This document shows positions 4,900-14,366 of a stretch of DNA of 19,799 bases, piece after piece. A model generated the notes under the pieces. The model did not search any database and was not told where the DNA came from. It saw only the letters and a list, made by a program, of their open reading frames with translations. This DNA comes from Oscillospiraceae bacterium. GTDB taxonomy: Bacteria; Bacillota; Clostridia; Oscillospirales; Ruminococcaceae. Positions within the stretch are counted from its first letter, which is position 1; each line of letters opens with the position of its first letter. The position numbers and the translations under genes are program-made. The stretch spans positions 1-19,799 of the forward strand of contig JAEDGE010000019.1 of assembly GCA_016297675.1 (NCBI GenBank), given 5' to 3'.

Positions 4900-7182
4900 T
4901 TATACGTCTTCGTTTGCTTTAACGACCAATTTCTCCTGCTCCGCAGTAATCGCCAACTGATGCAGCGTATCTGCATGATTGATGATCTGGTCTGCAATCT
5001 GGTCTTCGACATCCTGCCGAATGATACGGCGGATTTCTCTTGCACCATATGTCTTGCCAAATGCCTTCTCTGCAATCAATTTTCGTGCCTCGTCTGTATA
5101 AAAGAGCGTAATCTGCTTCTCCAACAGGGGTTCTCTCATTTCCTCCAACATCAGACCGGCAATCTCTGCATAATGTTCCTTGGTCAGCTTATTGAATACA
5201 ATAATTTCATCAATTCGTCCGATAAACTCCGGTCGTAGGAACTCCCGCAGTGCCTTCATGGCACGTTCCTTTGTGATTTCCTCTTCTGTTCGGTTAAAGC
5301 CCATGCCAATGCTCTTATCGGTCGAACCAGCATTCGATGTCATACAAATGATGGTGTTTGCAAAGCTCACTGTTCTGCCCTGTGCATCATCAATCTTGCC
5401 TTCGTCCAGAATCTGCATCAAGATATTCATCACATCTGGATGTGCCTTTTCAATTTCATCAAACAGAATGACAGAATACGGTTTCCGCCGTACCTTTTCG
5501 GTCAGCTGACCAGCCTCATCATAACCAACATAACCCGGAGGCGAACCAATCATTCTTGCAACTGCATGCTTCTCCATAAACTCTGTCATATCCAGCCGAA
5601 TCAGTGGATCGTTGTCATCAAATAATTCTTCTGACAACACTTTCACTAATTCTGTCTTACCAACACCTGTCGGTCCAACAAAGATAAAGGAGGCTGGCCG
5701 CCGTCTGGCAGAAAGCTGTACCCGTGTCCGCTTAATGGCTCTTGCCAATGCAGAAACAGCCTGTTCCTGTCCAATTACACGAGCTTTCAAATGGTCTTCT
5801 AATACTGCCAACTTGGAATATTCTGTCTCCTGAATTTTGCTTGCCGGAATTCCTGTCCAAAGTGCAATCACCTTTGCAAGATCTGCCTCTGTCACCTGCA
5901 CCTGATCCACCTGTTTTTGCAGTTCTGCAAGACGATCACGAGAACGAATCATATCACCCTTGAGCTTTGCAAGCCCTTCATAATCGACCTCTGTCTCTTC
6001 TTCCATCTGCTTTTCCTTGGCTTCCATCTGTGCCAGTTTGCTTTGTTCAGCATCATACGCTGCAATTTCCGGTGAACGCAAACAGGTGCAGGCACAGCTT
6101 TCATCCAACAGGTCGATTGCCTTATCCGGCAAAAAACGATCGGTAATATACCGCTCTGCCAGTTTTGCACACAAACGAACCATCGCATCTGAAATATGCA
6201 CCCGATGGTGTTTTTCATAATATTTCTTAATGCCGTTTAAGACTTCAATGGATTCTTCTACCGTCGGCTCCTTAACTGTAACCGGCTGAAAGCGACGTTC
6301 CAGTGCAGCATCTTTTTCAATATACTTCCGGTACTCTTCAAATGTTGTTGCACCAATCACCTGAATCTCGCCTCTGGAGAGTGCCGGTTTCATAATATTT
6401 GCAGCATTCATAGAACCTTCTGAATTGCCTGCTCCAACCAGATTGTGCAGCTCATCAATAAAGAGAATGATATTGCCTTCCTGCTTGACTTCTGTCAGCA
6501 AGCCCTTGATACGGCTCTCAAACTGTCCTCGAAACTGTGTTCCTGCCACCAAAGAGGTTAAGTCCAGTAAATAAACCTGTTTTTCCTTTAAATAAAATGG
6601 AACCTGTCCGGCAGCAATTCGCTGTGCAATGCCTTCTGCAATTGCTGTTTTTCCGACACCCGGTTCGCCAATCAGGCAAGGATTATTTTTCGTCCGGCGG
6701 CACAAAATCTGTACCACTCGTTCAATTTCTTTATCCCGCCCAATGATAACATCCATCTTGCCTTCCTCAGCACGCTGGCTTAGATTGGTGCAGTAATTAT
6801 TCAGGAACTTCAATTCCTTCTTTTTCTTCATACGCTTTTCTTTTTTGGGACGCTGTTCTGTCTGTTCGCCCCTTGGAAAATCCAAAGGCTGCTCCTCTTC
6901 TCCCATCGGCATATTCTTCATAATATTCTGAATAAATGGCGGCATGGTACCAGAACCACCCATTTCAAAGCTATCGCCATCCATGAGTTCCATCATCTGA
7001 TCCGAAATCTGCTCCAGTTCTTCATCCGTCACGCCCATATGCTTCATATATTCCGATATTTGCGGTACATTCAGCTCCTTGGCACAGACCATACAAAGCC
7101 CTTCGCTTCTCTTTTTATCGCCCTGTTGTGAGGTTATAAACACAACTGCCGGACGCTTTTTGCATCTGCTGCACAAAACCAT
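4900..7182 (-). CDS. ClpE-like AAA+ Clp ATPase with N-terminal zinc finger
   Basis: A 760-residue Hsp100 unfoldase. The start at 7182 (MVLCSRC) is chosen because AAAGGTG lies 8 nt before it and the zinc finger begins immediately. C4xxC7 and C30xxC33 form a zinc-binding pair as in ClpE, replacing the double-repeat Clp N domain of ClpC. A Met/Asp/Lys-rich linker (about 40-122) precedes AAA-1 (Walker A GEPGVGKT at 172-179, Walker B IILFIDE). A short coiled middle region with the WTGIP motif follows, then AAA-2 (GPTGVGKT, VILFDEIEKAHPDV, and the SNAG and RPEFIGRID motifs). Such proteins unfold substrates for ClpP; IGMGF after SNAG may be the ClpP-contacting loop. No CtsR or CIRCE operator was recognised upstream. 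It is the last gene of the long - strand run, and a plain ClpC label is the main alternative. Confidence 0.85.
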   Translation of the reverse strand: MVLCSRCKKRPAVVFITSQQGDKKRSEGLCMVCAKELNVPQISEYMKHMGVTDEELEQISDQMMELMDGDSFEMGGSGTMPPFIQNIMKNMPMGEEEQPLDFPRGEQTEQRPKKEKRMKKKKELKFLNNYCTNLSQRAEEGKMDVIIGRDKEIERVVQILCRRTKNNPCLIGEPGVGKTAIAEGIAQRIAAGQVPFYLKEKQVYLLDLTSLVAGTQFRGQFESRIKGLLTEVKQEGNIILFIDELHNLVGAGNSEGSMNAANIMKPALSRGEIQVIGATTFEEYRKYIEKDAALERRFQPVTVKEPTVEESIEVLNGIKKYYEKHHRVHISDAMVRLCAKLAERYITDRFLPDKAIDLLDESCACTCLRSPEIAAYDAEQSKLAQMEAKEKQMEEETEVDYEGLAKLKGDMIRSRDRLAELQKQVDQVQVTEADLAKVIALWTGIPASKIQETEYSKLAVLEDHLKARVIGQEQAVSALARAIKRTRVQLSARRRPASFIFVGPTGVGKTELVKVLSEELFDDNDPLIRLDMTEFMEKHAVARMIGSPPGYVGYDEAGQLTEKVRRKPYSVILFDEIEKAHPDVMNILMQILDEGKIDDAQGRTVSFANTIICMTSNAGSTDKSIGMGFNRTEEEITKERAMKALREFLRPEFIGRIDEIIVFNKLTKEHYAEIAGLMLEEMREPLLEKQITLFYTDEARKLIAEKAFGKTYGAREIRRIIRQDVEDQIADQIINHADTLHQLAITAEQEKLVVKANEDV

Positions 7183-7207
7183 TCTTCCATCACCTTTCTC
7201 TATCATG

Positions 7208-7238
7208 CTGCTGTTTGGAATGCATTCACAAACAGCAG
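7208..7238 (-). promoter_or_regulatory. Perfect hairpin just upstream of the Clp ATPase start
   Basis: CTGCTGTTTG (7208-7217) and CAAACAGCAG (7229-7238) are perfect 10-bp arms; the loop itself contains the palindrome GAATGCATTC. On the mRNA it ends about 25 nt before the Clp start codon, in the 93-bp gap after cvpA. There is no T run after it in the gene's direction, so it could be an mRNA stability or translation-control element. The role is unknown. Confidence 0.45.
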
Positions 7239-7275
7239 TTCTTTTTTCATTATCGTATGCGGTGGCATGCACCGT

Positions 7276-8079
7276 TTAATAAAGCAGCTGAAACAGATAA
7301 GTCTTTTGAATACACGATTCTGTAAAAAACGCATCTGTTCCCTGTGTTGCCGAAACCACAGATCGGGTTAAAAGCACCATGAACCAAAGCAGCACACAGG
7401 CTTTTAACACACCAGCCACAGCACCTAATGCCATATCAGTGGATGTTCCCATCTGCCGCATAGGAAGACAGGCAGTAATTGCCTGCAACAACAGCAGCAG
7501 CAGAAAAAAGCAAAATCCAAATAAAATAATCTGCAAAATTGTACAGAATACTGGTTTCCCATATTGCATTACCAATGTTTCTGCTGCCTGCCTGGTATTC
7601 CCCGAAATCACGGCTTTTGCCGTATCTAACTGTGAAGCACCATCCAATGCTACCTCTTTGACCAACCATTCCGGTAACACACCATTTGTCATCTCTTCCA
7701 CATAAACAGCCGCTGCATTCACTTGTTCATTCAGCCATGCAGCATCTATGCCATACTGTGCAGCAACACCATCTGGATCTGCAAGAATGGTCTGTACCTG
7801 CTCCTCAGAAACTGGAATTCCATTTTCCGTCAGCTTTTCCTGCACCACTCCAGCAACATCAACCGTATTCAGCTTTTGCTCCAGTGCAGAAACCATTGGT
7901 TCCTCTAAAAATTCAGTATAACAAAATTCTGAAAGCGGTTGACTGATCGCAAAAGCAATCACTGCACTCAGAATCGTTGCAGCCAGCTGCATCAGCGAAC
8001 GGCTTAAGCCCTTCCGCATTCCATTCCAAATACAAAGTACCAGTACCGCTATAACAACCAGATCATAATACCACCACAT
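7276..8079 (-). CDS. CvpA-family membrane protein
   Basis: A 267-residue protein with the CvpA pattern: two N-terminal membrane helices (about 4-19 and 28-47) joined by a short NGMRKGLSRS loop. An extended soluble insert of about 130 residues follows, then two more hydrophobic segments in the C-terminal third separated by a small loop. CvpA was named for a role in colicin V production in E. coli; in Gram-positive bacteria its job is poorly defined, with links to envelope stress and division reported for relatives. The start at 8079 has a modest AGGGA site. It begins 9 bp after the stop of the DUF5711 gene and is probably in the same transcript. Confidence 0.75.
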   Translation of the reverse strand: MWWYYDLVVIAVLVLCIWNGMRKGLSRSLMQLAATILSAVIAFAISQPLSEFCYTEFLEEPMVSALEQKLNTVDVAGVVQEKLTENGIPVSEEQVQTILADPDGVAAQYGIDAAWLNEQVNAAAVYVEEMTNGVLPEWLVKEVALDGASQLDTAKAVISGNTRQAAETLVMQYGKPVFCTILQIILFGFCFFLLLLLLQAITACLPMRQMGTSTDMALGAVAGVLKACVLLWFMVLLTRSVVSATQGTDAFFTESCIQKTYLFQLLY

Positions 8080-8088
8080 TGTACTTCC

Positions 8089-9261
8089 CTACTCTTTAAA
8101 GTCTACTCGGTCGATTTTATCATACCGAAGCAAAAACAGATAGCCATCCTTTTTTAAGAAGGAATCATAGGAACTATCCAGATTGACAGTCGCAACTGCC
8201 TTTCCAGAAAAGTTATATGCAATAATGGTTTCCGCATTCATCATGTATACACGATCCCCATATACCTGCACAGCTTTTGCATCCCCATTTACTGTAATTT
8301 CCACCGGCTCAGCCGCAGAACCTGGGAAGATTACCAACTTGGTCTCTCGCTTTTCCTCATCCCAAACAAGAATTGCTGCATTACCTGCCTCCATCGCATA
8401 GCTTTTCAAGGTGCCAGTATAAGCAAACATGGAATCCAACTGACCCTTCTCATTATAGTATGCACAAGCAGTATCGCCAATGACGCAGGTGTGATTGCTT
8501 TCTGTTAATGAAACATTAAGACTTAATGTGGACAAGGATTCCGACTCCCATACAAAATCCGTTTCATCAAATTGAATGCGTTTCATCGTTGTAATCACAT
8601 CGCCGTCTGCCGCACTCAATTCTGTAAAGACACAACCTGCACTATCTGCCGTAAAAGCAATATCGTTCAACCGCTCGATACAATTACGAGTATACAGCTT
8701 TTTTCCGTTTTTGTCAAATATCTGGAGCACGCAGCTATACAAATCGGATTCTGTTACCAGTGCCACCACACCATCTGCACTCACTGCACCCGTGATAATT
8801 GGATTATCCATGTTCTTGGTATAAATATTTCGGCTTTGCCGATCTACTCGAAAACGAGTTCCGCCGTTTTCATATAACAATGCAAAATTTCCATTGCTTT
8901 TCATAACCGGCTTACTGTATGCCAATTGACGGGTGTCCTTTAAATCACCATGCAGCGAATACAAATACAGATAAGAAGCATTCAGAATAAAGAGATTATC
9001 CTCTACCACTGCTGCCTGATATTCTGCATTCCGAGTAATCGACAACGGAAAGTTTCCTTCTGCCAATGTACCGTCATTCTGTGTAATTGCCTCATATCGG
9101 CTGCCGATTCCCTCCAATTTTGGAATCCATGCATCCCGCTCTAAATACAGATAACCGCAAAATGCAGCAATCAATAGAAACAACAGCAATTTTTTTAAAT
9201 TGTTTTTTGTTCGCTGCTTTTTACGATGTTTTACAGCATCAAAACTTGTGTCATTTCCCAT
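8089..9261 (-). CDS. DUF5711-family membrane-anchored beta-propeller-like protein
   Basis: A 390-residue protein. The ATG at 9261 is supported by a strong GGAGGTG site 7 nt upstream; the longer open frame extends into truA in another frame. A basic N-terminus (KHRKKQRTKNNLKK) leads into one membrane helix (about 25-41). The remainder is an extracytoplasmic region of repeated short beta-strand units (for example AAVVEDNLFILNASYLYLYS, and DGVVALVTESDLYSCVLQIF) suggesting a propeller-type fold. This matches the DUF5711 family found in Clostridia, whose function is unknown. It overlaps the truA end by 11 bp and sits 9 bp before cvpA. Confidence 0.7.
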   Translation of the reverse strand: MGNDTSFDAVKHRKKQRTKNNLKKLLLFLLIAAFCGYLYLERDAWIPKLEGIGSRYEAITQNDGTLAEGNFPLSITRNAEYQAAVVEDNLFILNASYLYLYSLHGDLKDTRQLAYSKPVMKSNGNFALLYENGGTRFRVDRQSRNIYTKNMDNPIITGAVSADGVVALVTESDLYSCVLQIFDKNGKKLYTRNCIERLNDIAFTADSAGCVFTELSAADGDVITTMKRIQFDETDFVWESESLSTLSLNVSLTESNHTCVIGDTACAYYNEKGQLDSMFAYTGTLKSYAMEAGNAAILVWDEEKRETKLVIFPGSAAEPVEITVNGDAKAVQVYGDRVYMMNAETIIAYNFSGKAVATVNLDSSYDSFLKKDGYLFLLRYDKIDRVDFKE

Positions 9262-10063
9262 TTTGTTCACCTCCGCTGACGGCACTGCCGAAAAAGGCAT
9301 CTGCATCCGGCAGTGCAAATCGTGCTGTGTCATAAAAAACACGATGTAAATACAGTCCATAAGGCTGTACCGTTCTGCCAGCATAAATTCGTTTTCGTGC
9401 CGCTAAAATCTCCGGTATTTCTGATACGGCAATCTCTCCCTCACTGACACTCAAAAGCGTACCGACCAGAATCCTAATCATATTATACAAAAATCCATTG
9501 CCTTTTACAAGGATGAAACAGTCTGTTCCTTGCATTTTTATGTCAAATTGATAAATTGTTCGGATTGTATCCTTGTTTTCTGTACATCCTGAACAAAAGC
9601 TGGCAAAGTCATGTGTCCCTTTCAACAAATCTGCTGCTGCCTGCATCCGATCAATCTGCAAAGCACGTCGATAATGCAAAGCACGATCTGCGGCAAACGG
9701 ATTTTTAGATTCACTGTTATGAATGCGATAATGATATTCTTTTGCCTGACAACTATACCGAGCGTGAAACGTATCTGCCACTTCTTCACAGGATAAAATC
9801 GAAATATCTTCCGGCAGATAACCGTTTAATCCCCGCACAAAATTCCGGCATGGCAGCGGATTTTCTGTTGTCAGAGAAAAACAAAATTGTTCCGCATGCA
9901 CACCGGTATCGGTACGGGAACATCCATAAATCACAGTCGGTGTATTCAACAAACGAGAAACTGCCGCTTCCACCACTGCCTGTATGGTATTGGCATTATT
10001 CTGTCGCTGGTACCCATGATAGTGTGTGCCGCAAAATGCCATCATTACTTTTAAGGTTCGCAT
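9251..10063 (-). CDS. truA: tRNA pseudouridine(38-40) synthase TruA
   Basis: 270 residues, normal for the family. It isomerises uridines at positions 38-40 of the anticodon arm. The catalytic aspartate is D52 in GCSRTDTGVHA. Other family landmarks are FCGTHYHGYQRQ near the start, FHARYSCQAKEYHYRI, FxSFCSGC and GNGFLYNMIRILVGTL. The ATG at 10063 is chosen because AAGGAG lies 7 nt upstream and the protein begins directly with the first strand (RTLKVMMAF). Its 5' end overlaps the YfhO gene by 13 bp and its 3' end overlaps the DUF5711 gene by 11 bp, so the three are likely coupled. Confidence 0.95.
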   Translation of the reverse strand: MRTLKVMMAFCGTHYHGYQRQNNANTIQAVVEAAVSRLLNTPTVIYGCSRTDTGVHAEQFCFSLTTENPLPCRNFVRGLNGYLPEDISILSCEEVADTFHARYSCQAKEYHYRIHNSESKNPFAADRALHYRRALQIDRMQAAADLLKGTHDFASFCSGCTENKDTIRTIYQFDIKMQGTDCFILVKGNGFLYNMIRILVGTLLSVSEGEIAVSEIPEILAARKRIYAGRTVQPYGLYLHRVFYDTARFALPDADAFFGSAVSGGEQNGK

Positions 10064-12678
10064 TTTCGTCTCCTTCTGCCTGCTCGCACAGAACCGCAGG
10101 CACGTTTTTGCTTTTGTTCCATGACATAACAGAATGTGATCAACAGCACAGCACTGCCGCACAAAATGGCTCCGGTCAAAAATCCTTTCGGACAATACCG
10201 CATGGAAATGGTATGCGTGCCGCTGGAAATTGGAATGCCGATCATAGCATCCCCAATGGCAATCGGTTCTATCTCCTCGCCGTCTACGCTAATATGCCAT
10301 CCCTCGTCTATGGGAACAGAGAGATAGCAAATGCCGTCCTGCGATGCCTCCAATGCTCCTATTAAATGCGTATCACTCCAGTCTGTTATCTGCAATCCTC
10401 CAGCAGATAATTTTTCATATCCCTGTTCCAATACTTTTTTATTTAAAGCATACACATAAACTGTTACCACATTACTCTGCATGCTTTTTCGATTCACATT
10501 GCACTTCAGCGTTGCCCGCTCTCCTGCCTGATAACTTCCCATGGAGAAAATATAGGGTTGTTTGGCAAGCTTCTGCGAAAAGGCATAATGTTCATTCCGA
10601 TAAATGTCTACTTCCTCTGCACCATCCAAAGAAAGATACCCATATAAAAGTGTATCCTGCTCCGGTACAAAATTATATTTCAAATACGTTTCTGTGGCAT
10701 CGCTGAATGGAAAATAGGTGTAATACCCATATCCATTTCGGCTTACATCCAAACCGGTGTGTCCTACATCTGTCACATCCACCGCTGTATATAGCGGCTC
10801 TGTAATACCAGTCATTTTGGCGAACAGATCATTCTGTACTTCAAACGGATTTTCATTGGTATCCACTGTAAAATCTGCGGTCTGTTCTTCTACCAAGAAT
10901 CCAACCGGCAAAGCATAGCGATTGCGATAACTGGAAACACCATTGCTCGTAGCAACCTGCTCTACAGTTTCTGTCTCCGGCATCGTACCGCTTTTCTGGA
11001 TGACATAGCGAATCCCAAGCAACATATCCAAATAAGGAGAACTGTGTGCGTAATAATAGCGATTTCCTGCCTCAGAAGCGGGAAGACCCAGTTTTTTCAG
11101 GAATGTGGTCACATTACAGTTTGCCATAGAGGAAAATTGTGAAACCCCCTGATAACGATACAGTGCCGGATCATTCAATGTATACCAACTGGTGATTTCT
11201 GTCCGGTAAAATGCATCGTCCTCTTTTTCCAGTTGTTGCAAAAGGGCTTCTGTTTCCTCATATTTTTCCGGATAAGAAACATAATCCGAAGTGGAAACAG
11301 CCTCTGTACTGGTTCGCACATGACAGCCCATCTCCACCAACATCACCAGCATCATGCCACTGGCGAAGACACGCCGATTCAGCAATCTAAATCGTTTCAG
11401 CAAGAGCAGCAGCAAATAGGCTGCCATTGTGATTGCAGTATAAATCACCGCTTGTTTCCGGTCTGTCTGATAGACCAGCACCAAAAACAGCACGCTCAAC
11501 AGTGTCATTGCCAGTAAGTCCAACCATCTCATCTTTTGTTCCAGAATCAGGATATATGCACGATAGGCAACGGTAATCAATACAAAGGAAAACAAAAAAG
11601 AAAAACGATATGGCAGCATATTCGGGAAATGAAACCCATGCCAGATAAAATTTAAGATGTTCCAATTGCAGCTGAGCAGCAGAAAACCAAGTACCAAAAC
11701 TGCACCGATTTTCTCCCGCAAACGAATTTGCGTGGCTCGCAGAAACATCCCCAACAGCACAACACACAGCACACCACAATAGAAATTTGGCATCCCCTCT
11801 TTCACCGTTGGGATTTGATACCCAAGCAGCTGTGAGAGTAGATCCGATAGGCTCTCATAAAAGGTTGAGGTTTGCGGAAAAGAGTTATTGGCACTATAGG
11901 TCTGCTGCAAGGCGTAGTACGTTGGGAGCAACAGTACACTGCTCATTGCCAATCCTAAAAGGGTCGCAAATAGCATTTTCCCACAGCGAGTCAAAAATCG
12001 TCCGAACCGCATTCCGGTAAAAATGCAGATGCAAACATATGCAATGGCAGTGAAAATGCAGACGAAAAAGCCAATATAAAAATTCGACAGCATTGCCAGT
12101 GCCAATGCAAATGCATACAGCCGGTACGAACCTGTTCGTACCAGCTTCACCACACCCAGTATCACAAGCGGCAGCAGGGCAACCGTATCCATCCAGATGA
12201 TGTTCCAATAATATCCCATGATGAAATCACAAAGAGCGTACAATGTGGAAAATAAACAAATGGAACTGTCATTTCTGCCATAGGTTCCCTTTAAAAACAT
12301 CGCAAAAAACAGACCAGCTGCTCCGATTTTAATCAATAGAAATAAGGTGACAGTATCTCGCAGCATGGAAGCCGGCACGAGCAGCGTTAAAAGATTCAAT
12401 GGACTCGCAGTATAGTATGCCATCATGGCAGTAAAATTCGACCCCATGCCAGACTGCCAGGTATACAACAGAGACTCCCCATTTTTTAATTTTTCCTGTA
12501 TGATGCAAAGGAATGGGTAATACTGATGCCAAAAGTCTGTCACCAGTATCTGCCTTGTCCCAAACGGATGCACCTCTAATGCAATCCATCCCAACCCCAC
12601 TAAAATAAATGGTATCAAAAATGCAAGCAGCAGATAGCGTTTTGGACTTCTGCCGGACAGTGATAGACCGGATCTCAT
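10051..12678 (-). CDS. YfhO-family multi-spanning membrane protein (GT-C-like)
   Basis: An 875-residue protein with about a dozen hydrophobic segments in the first ~450 residues. A large extracytoplasmic domain (about 450-835) follows, then one last membrane helix (GAILCGSAVLLITF) with a basic tail. Early in the protein TDFWHQYYPFL places D48 and Q52 in the first outer loop, the position of the acidic motif in GT-C glycosyltransferases. LYTWQSGMGSNF is also typical of YfhO proteins. Relatives in Firmicutes are linked to glycosylation of wall polymers such as lipoteichoic acid; the substrate here is unknown. The ATG at 12678 follows AAAGGAG by 10 nt. The gene lies between ecfT (15-bp gap) and truA (13-bp overlap). 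Confidence 0.85.
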   Translation of the reverse strand: MRSGLSLSGRSPKRYLLLAFLIPFILVGLGWIALEVHPFGTRQILVTDFWHQYYPFLCIIQEKLKNGESLLYTWQSGMGSNFTAMMAYYTASPLNLLTLLVPASMLRDTVTLFLLIKIGAAGLFFAMFLKGTYGRNDSSICLFSTLYALCDFIMGYYWNIIWMDTVALLPLVILGVVKLVRTGSYRLYAFALALAMLSNFYIGFFVCIFTAIAYVCICIFTGMRFGRFLTRCGKMLFATLLGLAMSSVLLLPTYYALQQTYSANNSFPQTSTFYESLSDLLSQLLGYQIPTVKEGMPNFYCGVLCVVLLGMFLRATQIRLREKIGAVLVLGFLLLSCNWNILNFIWHGFHFPNMLPYRFSFLFSFVLITVAYRAYILILEQKMRWLDLLAMTLLSVLFLVLVYQTDRKQAVIYTAITMAAYLLLLLLKRFRLLNRRVFASGMMLVMLVEMGCHVRTSTEAVSTSDYVSYPEKYEETEALLQQLEKEDDAFYRTEITSWYTLNDPALYRYQGVSQFSSMANCNVTTFLKKLGLPASEAGNRYYYAHSSPYLDMLLGIRYVIQKSGTMPETETVEQVATSNGVSSYRNRYALPVGFLVEEQTADFTVDTNENPFEVQNDLFAKMTGITEPLYTAVDVTDVGHTGLDVSRNGYGYYTYFPFSDATETYLKYNFVPEQDTLLYGYLSLDGAEEVDIYRNEHYAFSQKLAKQPYIFSMGSYQAGERATLKCNVNRKSMQSNVVTVYVYALNKKVLEQGYEKLSAGGLQITDWSDTHLIGALEASQDGICYLSVPIDEGWHISVDGEEIEPIAIGDAMIGIPISSGTHTISMRYCPKGFLTGAILCGSAVLLITFCYVMEQKQKRACGSVRAGRRRRKCEP

Positions 12679-12693
12679 TGGCAGTATGCTCCT

Positions 12694-13500
12694 TTATCCG
12701 AAAATGATTTTTGTTGCAATTGCAGCAGCCAAAAAGCAGAGGGCAATGCTCATAGCTGCCCAGTCCTTTCCTGAAAGATACAGCTGCTTCATTTTGGTGC
12801 GTCCGACATCACCACGATAACAACGACATTCCATTGCAGTTGCCAACTCCTCTGCACGGCGAAATGCAGAAACAAACAGTGGCACTAAAATCGGAATCAA
12901 TGCCTTTGCCCGCTGTATCAGGTTTCCGCTCTCCATGTCAGCCCCTCTCGCTTTTTGTGCGGAAATAATTTTATCAGTTTCCTCAATCAATGTTGGAATA
13001 AACCGCAGAGCAATTGTCATCATCATAGAAAAGGCATGTACTGGAAATTTCAACTTTTTCAGCGGTGACAACAACCGTTCAATGGCATCTGTCAAAGCAA
13101 TCGGCGAAGTGGTATACGTCAGCATAGAAGTTCCCACAATCAAAAAGCTAATCCGGATAATCATCTGAATTGCCGTCTTTACCCCTTCTTGTGTAATCTG
13201 AAGAAAACCGAGTGCCCAGTAAACATCTCCATCCCGAATGAACAATAAATCCAATACCGCTGTAATCAACAGAATTGGTATAATGGGTTTCATACTCTTC
13301 AGCAGCACTTTTGCGGCAATACCAGAACAGAAAAAAGTAAGAAAGAAAAAGACAATACCAAACGCCATGGAATAAATATGATCGCCCATAAACAGCATGG
13401 TAATATAAATCAGGGTGATGAGAATCTTAAAACGAGGGTCTAAGCGGTGCACCAAGCTGTCACCCGGATAATACTGTCCAATTGTAATATCTTTCAGCAT
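12694..13500 (-). CDS. ecfT: Energy-coupling factor transporter transmembrane protein EcfT
   Basis: 268 residues. EcfT is the scaffold that links the two ATPases to substrate-binding S components for vitamins or transition metals. Hydrophobic segments occur throughout 25-130 and at the C-terminus (about 247-266). The cytoplasmic coupling helices carry the family motifs: ARG at 184-186 (QKARGADME), and AMECRCYRGDVGRT at 222-235, where the usual second ARG-like motif reads C225-R226-C227. An AAGGAGG site 7 nt before the ATG and a 7-bp overlap with ecfA2 support this start. No S component is nearby, as expected for a group II (shared) ECF module. Confidence 0.92.
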   Translation of the reverse strand: MLKDITIGQYYPGDSLVHRLDPRFKILITLIYITMLFMGDHIYSMAFGIVFFFLTFFCSGIAAKVLLKSMKPIIPILLITAVLDLLFIRDGDVYWALGFLQITQEGVKTAIQMIIRISFLIVGTSMLTYTTSPIALTDAIERLLSPLKKLKFPVHAFSMMMTIALRFIPTLIEETDKIISAQKARGADMESGNLIQRAKALIPILVPLFVSAFRRAEELATAMECRCYRGDVGRTKMKQLYLSGKDWAAMSIALCFLAAAIATKIIFG

Positions 13501-14366
13501 CCTGCACCCTCCTTCTGCTGTCGGTACAGCTGTAAAATCTGCTGATAAGCAGATTTTACCGTGTAAATATCATCCCGTATCGGAATGCCTTTTTCTCGCA
13601 GCTGCATACAAACACGGGTAATCTGTGGCACTGCCAGACCGATTTCCTGCAATGCCTTTGCCTGCCGGAACACATTCTCCACCGTATCATAGCAAAATAC
13701 CTTCCCGGCATTCATGACAAGAATTTTTTCCGCACAGTTTGCCATATCTTCCATGCTGTGAGATACCAGCAGAACCGTGCGGCCGGTTTCCTTGTGATAC
13801 CGCCGAATTTCCCGTAAAATATCCTCTCGTCCCTTCGGGTCAAGACCAGCGGTCGGCTCGTCCAAAATCAGTACTTTCGGACGCAGTGCCATCACACCAG
13901 CAATCGCCACTCGTCGCTTCTGTCCGCCAGAGAGGTCAAACGGCGACTGTTTCAGCTGCTCTTCGGTCAACCCTACCAAGGCAGCCGTTTCCTCTACCCG
14001 TTCTTTGATTTCCGATTCCGACAAGCCCATATTTTTCGGCCCGAATGCAATATCTTTATAGACGGTATCTTCAAAAATCTGATACTCCGGATATTGAAAT
14101 ACCAAACCAACCTGAAAGCGTACCTGCCGAATATTTGCCTTGTCTGCCCAGATGTCCTGCCCATCCAGATAAACTTGTCCAGAAGTGGGACGAATTAAGC
14201 CGTTAAAATGCTGAATCAGTGTAGACTTCCCCGAACCAGTATGTCCGATAATGCCGACAAATGCTCCCTCTTCAATTTCCAGACTGACATGATCCACGGC
14301 TGTCTTTTCAAATGGCGTACCAATGCTGTATTGATATGTTAGTTCTTCTGTTTTCAGGATTGCCAT
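13494..14366 (-). CDS. ecfA2: ECF transporter ATPase EcfA2
   Basis: A 290-residue ABC ATPase. Walker A is GHTGSGKST (41-49), the Q-loop is VFQYPEYQIFEDTV (89-102), the signature is LSGGQKRR (145-152), Walker B is VLILDEPTAGLD (165-176) and the switch His is in VSHSMED. FQYPEYQLF-type Q-loops are characteristic of EcfA2 (CbiO2) rather than EcfA1. The ATG at 14366 has GGAGGTG a few nt upstream; the open frame extends a further 17 codons but without a better site. It overlaps ecfA1 by 13 bp and ecfT by 7 bp, so the three subunits are probably made by coupled translation. Confidence 0.93.
   Translation of the reverse strand: MAILKTEELTYQYSIGTPFEKTAVDHVSLEIEEGAFVGIIGHTGSGKSTLIQHFNGLIRPTSGQVYLDGQDIWADKANIRQVRFQVGLVFQYPEYQIFEDTVYKDIAFGPKNMGLSESEIKERVEETAALVGLTEEQLKQSPFDLSGGQKRRVAIAGVMALRPKVLILDEPTAGLDPKGREDILREIRRYHKETGRTVLLVSHSMEDMANCAEKILVMNAGKVFCYDTVENVFRQAKALQEIGLAVPQITRVCMQLREKGIPIRDDIYTVKSAYQQILQLYRQQKEGAGC

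Noticed and set aside
7183..7275. CtsR or CIRCE operator for the Clp gene
   Set aside because: I found no tandem GGTCAAA-type heptamers and no TTAGCACTC inverted repeat in the gap.
9742..10365. A 207-codon + strand open frame
   Set aside because: It is antisense to truA and the YfhO gene, with no ribosome-binding site or family resemblance.
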